49,487 nucleotides of DNA from an uncultured Glaciecola sp. (GTDB lineage Bacteria; Pseudomonadota; Gammaproteobacteria; Enterobacterales; Alteromonadaceae): assembly GCA_905479945.1 (NCBI GenBank), contig CAJQOP010000049.1:1-49487 (forward strand), in the 5' to 3' direction. The position numbers and the translations under genes are program-made. The notes under the pieces are model-generated. The model was not told where the DNA came from. It saw only the letters and a list, made by a program, of their open reading frames with translations, and ran no database searches. How positions within the stretch are numbered: the first letter of the stretch is position 1; each line of letters starts with the position of its first letter. Below are positions 46,690 through 49,487 of the stretch, in pieces.

Positions 46690-48874
46690 TTATTGAGCCC
46701 ATTGCCATCTAGCAGTAACGAAAATTCGACGGGGCTGGCCTACAAAATAACGATAATTGCCAAAACCAAAATCGGCACGCTCAGCATAGTCTTCATCAAA
46801 TAGGTTATATATGTTTGCACTTATCATTAGGTGCGGCGAATAGTTATATCGTAAATTTAAATCAAATAGGTTATGACCTGAATATGCTGCTGTGTTTTCA
46901 GGGTTAAGAAAATAATTACCCAGATGCTGAACTGATAACTCGGTGATTAAATCAGGCGTCATTTGCCAAGCTAATTGAGCCGAACCGAGGGTTTGCGGAG
47001 CAGTATCAATTTCATTTCCTTTTATGCTTACTCGCGCCAATTCTATCTCATTAGTATATTCATGATTTGCATAACTTAGGTTAGTGCTTATATAAAGATT
47101 ATCTGTAATATCGTATTTGGCAGATACTTCAATACCCTTGTGCTGAGTTTCCCCGTTTGCAATATTTTGGCGATTAGTGTCTTGGAAAATGAAGTTTGAT
47201 TTCTCTTGGATAAATAATGTTGTGCTGATGGCTAAGTTATCGGTAAATAAGCGCCAGCCCATTTCTAATGAATTTATCTTTTCTTCTTCAAAATTTGTAA
47301 TTAGCTGATTGTTCTGCAATCGAAATAATTCAGTTGCCTGCGGTGCGCGGAATCCTTGACTCACTTTCCCATATAAAGATTGTTGCTCTGTGAGCGTATA
47401 TAGCACCGAAAAGCTGGGTGAAAACACACTAAAATCTACATCCTGGTCAGGCGGACGTGAAAAACGACAAATGGCAACGCTAGCGTTACAGGCACTGCCA
47501 TCTAATAGCAGATTATCGTAATCGTAATTAATTTGTTCTACACGACCCCCTATACTCACCAGAAAACTTTCTAGCTGCCATTCTGCTTGGGCAAAAGCAC
47601 CAACTTGCAAAGCGTCGACATCATAATTGTAGTGATCTCCAGCTGGGATGTTCGGCGAAAAATCTTGTGCTTGAGTTTCTGTTAAATTGGCTCTGGTCAA
47701 GTCGGTATCTATACCTGTGACTAAGGTGAAATTATCCTTACTGTATCGATATTGGGCTTGCAAGCCTGCGCTAGCGTGCTTATTTTTTTCAAGCGCCTTC
47801 CAAGGTAAGAAATGTTGTAAAAAAGCCATTTCATTCCATCGCAAAAATGGGGTCAAAGTTAATTTCCCTTCGCCTAATTCGCGGCTAAACTTTGAGTATG
47901 CACGCAATGATTTTGCGTCCCTGTACGCCTCTGGGTTGGGATTAGAACGACGAGCTTGTTTATCTTTAAATATTTCGAAGCCTTGCACAAATCCGGCGGT
48001 TTCTTGATTCAAATTGGCGATATCAACAATTGTTTTGTTTTTCCAAATGCTGCCGTTTCGCTCGTAAATGGCGCTTAGTTTTTGTTGGTCGTATCCACTG
48101 TTTTGTTGATAGCCGTTATTTTGCGTGAGATTACTAAATACGGCAAATGCGGAGTCATCAGATTGGGCACGGTAACCTAAACTTACTTTGGCATGATCGT
48201 CTCTGCCTATGCGTAAACTCGCGTAATTGGGGTCACTGCTGAAAGCATTTGGCGACAGCACATTAATCACACCATGGACTGCATTTGAGCCATAAAGAAC
48301 GCTTGCAGGACCTCGTAATACTTCAATACTTTGTGCTTGCTCAGAGTTAGCATCAAATAATTGATTTGCATTACAAAACCCAGGCGAACGCAGTGAAATA
48401 TTATCTAATGCCATAAAGAATGCGCCACAACCGCCAGCACCAGTTAGCACGGGGGGAGCGCAATGCAGTTAGATGTTCTTGGCCATTACCGCGACTTACC
48501 CAAGTTCCTGCTATTCGGCCAAGTGCTTGATTTATATGTTGATGACCAATAAGTGCTAATAGTTCTTGATTAATTGGTGACACACTGGCGGGCGTTGTAA
48601 GTAGTGTCGATTTACCTCTTTTTGCAGTAACCACTATTCTTTCAAAGTCCGATGTAAGCACTTTGGACTGAGATGTTTTTTCGGCTGCTTGGTTTTGAGC
48701 GCTAGGAACGAGAGTTGATTGTGGATCTATGCTTGAATTTGAAGATTCTAAACTCTCATTTTCCAGCGGAGCGGCAATTACCGCTGTGCTTATTAACACA
48801 GACAGAGCAAGAGAAATAAAGTACGTTCCGTATTTTGACCATGAATATGCGTTACTGTGTTTTATTGCTGTCAT
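46690..48874 (-). pseudogene. TonB-dependent receptor, frameshifted
   Basis: An outer-membrane TonB-dependent receptor in two frames. The 5' part (48874 to the shift) has a signal peptide, a Ser/Gln-rich stretch, the TonB-box-like FERIVVTAKRG and the first half of the plug. The 3' part continues in a different frame with VLTGAGGCGAFFMALDNISL, the IEVLRGPASVLYGSNAVHGVINV plug segment and the barrel to the terminal ARWQWAQ. The joint is the G6 tract at 48451-48456 (C6 on the coding strand); removing one base restores a 727-residue receptor of normal length. It may be a real mutation, a switchable tract or a sequencing error. The substrate is unknown. Confidence 0.85.
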
Positions 48875-48965
48875 TGTAGACCTGTAAAAATTAAGTGCTC
48901 GGCGAACAAATGCCGGGGCGCAAGGATTGTGCGCGTAGGTAATATACTAGGTAATTTTTTGCTTC

Positions 48966-49487
48966 TTATTTTAAGTGCCTACCGCCGTCCAAGTGCAAAG
49001 TCTGGCCAGTAAGATAATCGCTATCTAGGAGGTAATTGACCGCTTTTACGGCTTCTTGAGCTCCTGGGCATATTTCCAATAGAGATTTTTTAACTGCTTT
49101 TGCACGATATTCTGGTGAATCATGCTCGTTAAACATGACAAGCGCAGGAGCAATACTATTTACTTTTACTTTCGGTGCAAGTAATGCACTAAATGAGAGT
49201 GTGAGATTGTGTAAAGCAGCTTTACTTGCAGCATAAGCTATATGCTTTTTACTGCCTTTTAGCTGCACATAATCAGTCATATGAATAATGTCACTTACAC
49301 AGTCGGACGAAAGCAACATATCCTGAAGCGCAAGATTTAACTGATACGGCGTATTCGCGTGAACTTGCATCATCTTTTGGAATAATTGATTGTAGTTACT
49401 TGTGTCGACTTCTTGGTCCCAATCTGAAGCGTTATGAATAATCGCCCGCAAGGAATCAGTTTGCTCGCTAATCCGTTTAATTAATTC
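48966..49487 (-). CDS. folM: FolM-type dihydromonapterin reductase, partial
   Basis: The 3' 173 codons of a short-chain dehydrogenase/reductase whose start lies beyond the right edge; the frame stays open to the last base. LRAIIHNASDWDQE, HVNTPYQLN, DIIHMTDYVQLKGSKKHIAYAASKAALHNLT (with the catalytic YAASK) and NSIAPALVMFNEHDSPEYRAKA match FolM closely, as does the end LTGQTLHLDGGRHLK. FolM reduces dihydromonapterin, and weakly dihydrofolate, with NADPH. It is upstream of, and on the same strand as, the TonB-receptor gene with a 91-bp gap; no functional link is evident. Confidence 0.9.
   Translation of the reverse strand, partial: ELIKRISEQTDSLRAIIHNASDWDQEVDTSNYNQLFQKMMQVHANTPYQLNLALQDMLLSSDCVSDIIHMTDYVQLKGSKKHIAYAASKAALHNLTLSFSALLAPKVKVNSIAPALVMFNEHDSPEYRAKAVKKSLLEICPGAQEAVKAVNYLLDSDYLTGQTLHLDGGRHLK

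Noticed and set aside
1..49487. Search for tRNA, rRNA, CRISPR arrays, insertion sequences and integrase genes
   Set aside because: No cloverleaf with adjacent tRNA motifs, no regularly spaced repeats, and no transposase or integrase-like protein was recognised by eye.

Overview
The window looks like chromosomal DNA from a free-living, motile, aerobic gammaproteobacterium, most likely marine and close to the Alteromonadales. This rests on the AcnD/PrpF type of methylcitrate cycle, the block tsaE-amiB-mutL-miaA-hfq-hflX-hflK-hflC, the nudC-hemE pair, a TonB-dependent receptor and a low to moderate GC content. The taxonomic placement is inference. I see no rRNA, tRNA, CRISPR array, insertion sequence, integrase or phage gene.

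Layout. 43-6758 (minus strand) is a propionate-catabolism operon in the order GntR/FCD regulator, prpB, prpC, acnD, prpF. It has a sigma-70-type promoter flanked by two identical 12-bp palindromes. 7088-9168 (minus) holds an OmpA-like protein with four calcium-binding-type repeats, and zur. 9455-11442 (plus) is nudC-hemE. queG (minus) diverges from nnr, which opens a long plus-strand housekeeping run through tsaE, amiB, mutL, miaA, hfq, hflX, hflK and hflC and ends at a clear terminator. An AbgT-family transporter, hemH and a DUF4112 gene follow. 26613-35301 is a mixed region: a DUF2237 gene, a UbiG-type methyltransferase, a glutathione transferase-like gene, a lipoprotein serine hydrolase, an exported catalase-peroxidase, a small membrane protein and the putrescine genes aguB-aguA.

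35759-45690 is the most interesting part. A stand-alone BLUF blue-light receptor lies upstream of a nine-gene chemotaxis operon: transducer, cheY, STAS, cheA, MCP, cheW, cheR, cheD, cheB. A sigma-28-like promoter precedes the first gene. That first gene encodes a transducer with no periplasmic domain. Its tail carries a CheZ-like D-x-x-x-Q motif and ends in a peptide resembling the CheY-binding end of CheZ. No separate cheZ, cheC or cheX is present, so this protein may combine receptor-array and phosphatase roles.

The window closes with a small outer-membrane barrel, a TonB-dependent receptor broken by one extra base in a G6 tract, and the 3' part of folM, which runs off the end.
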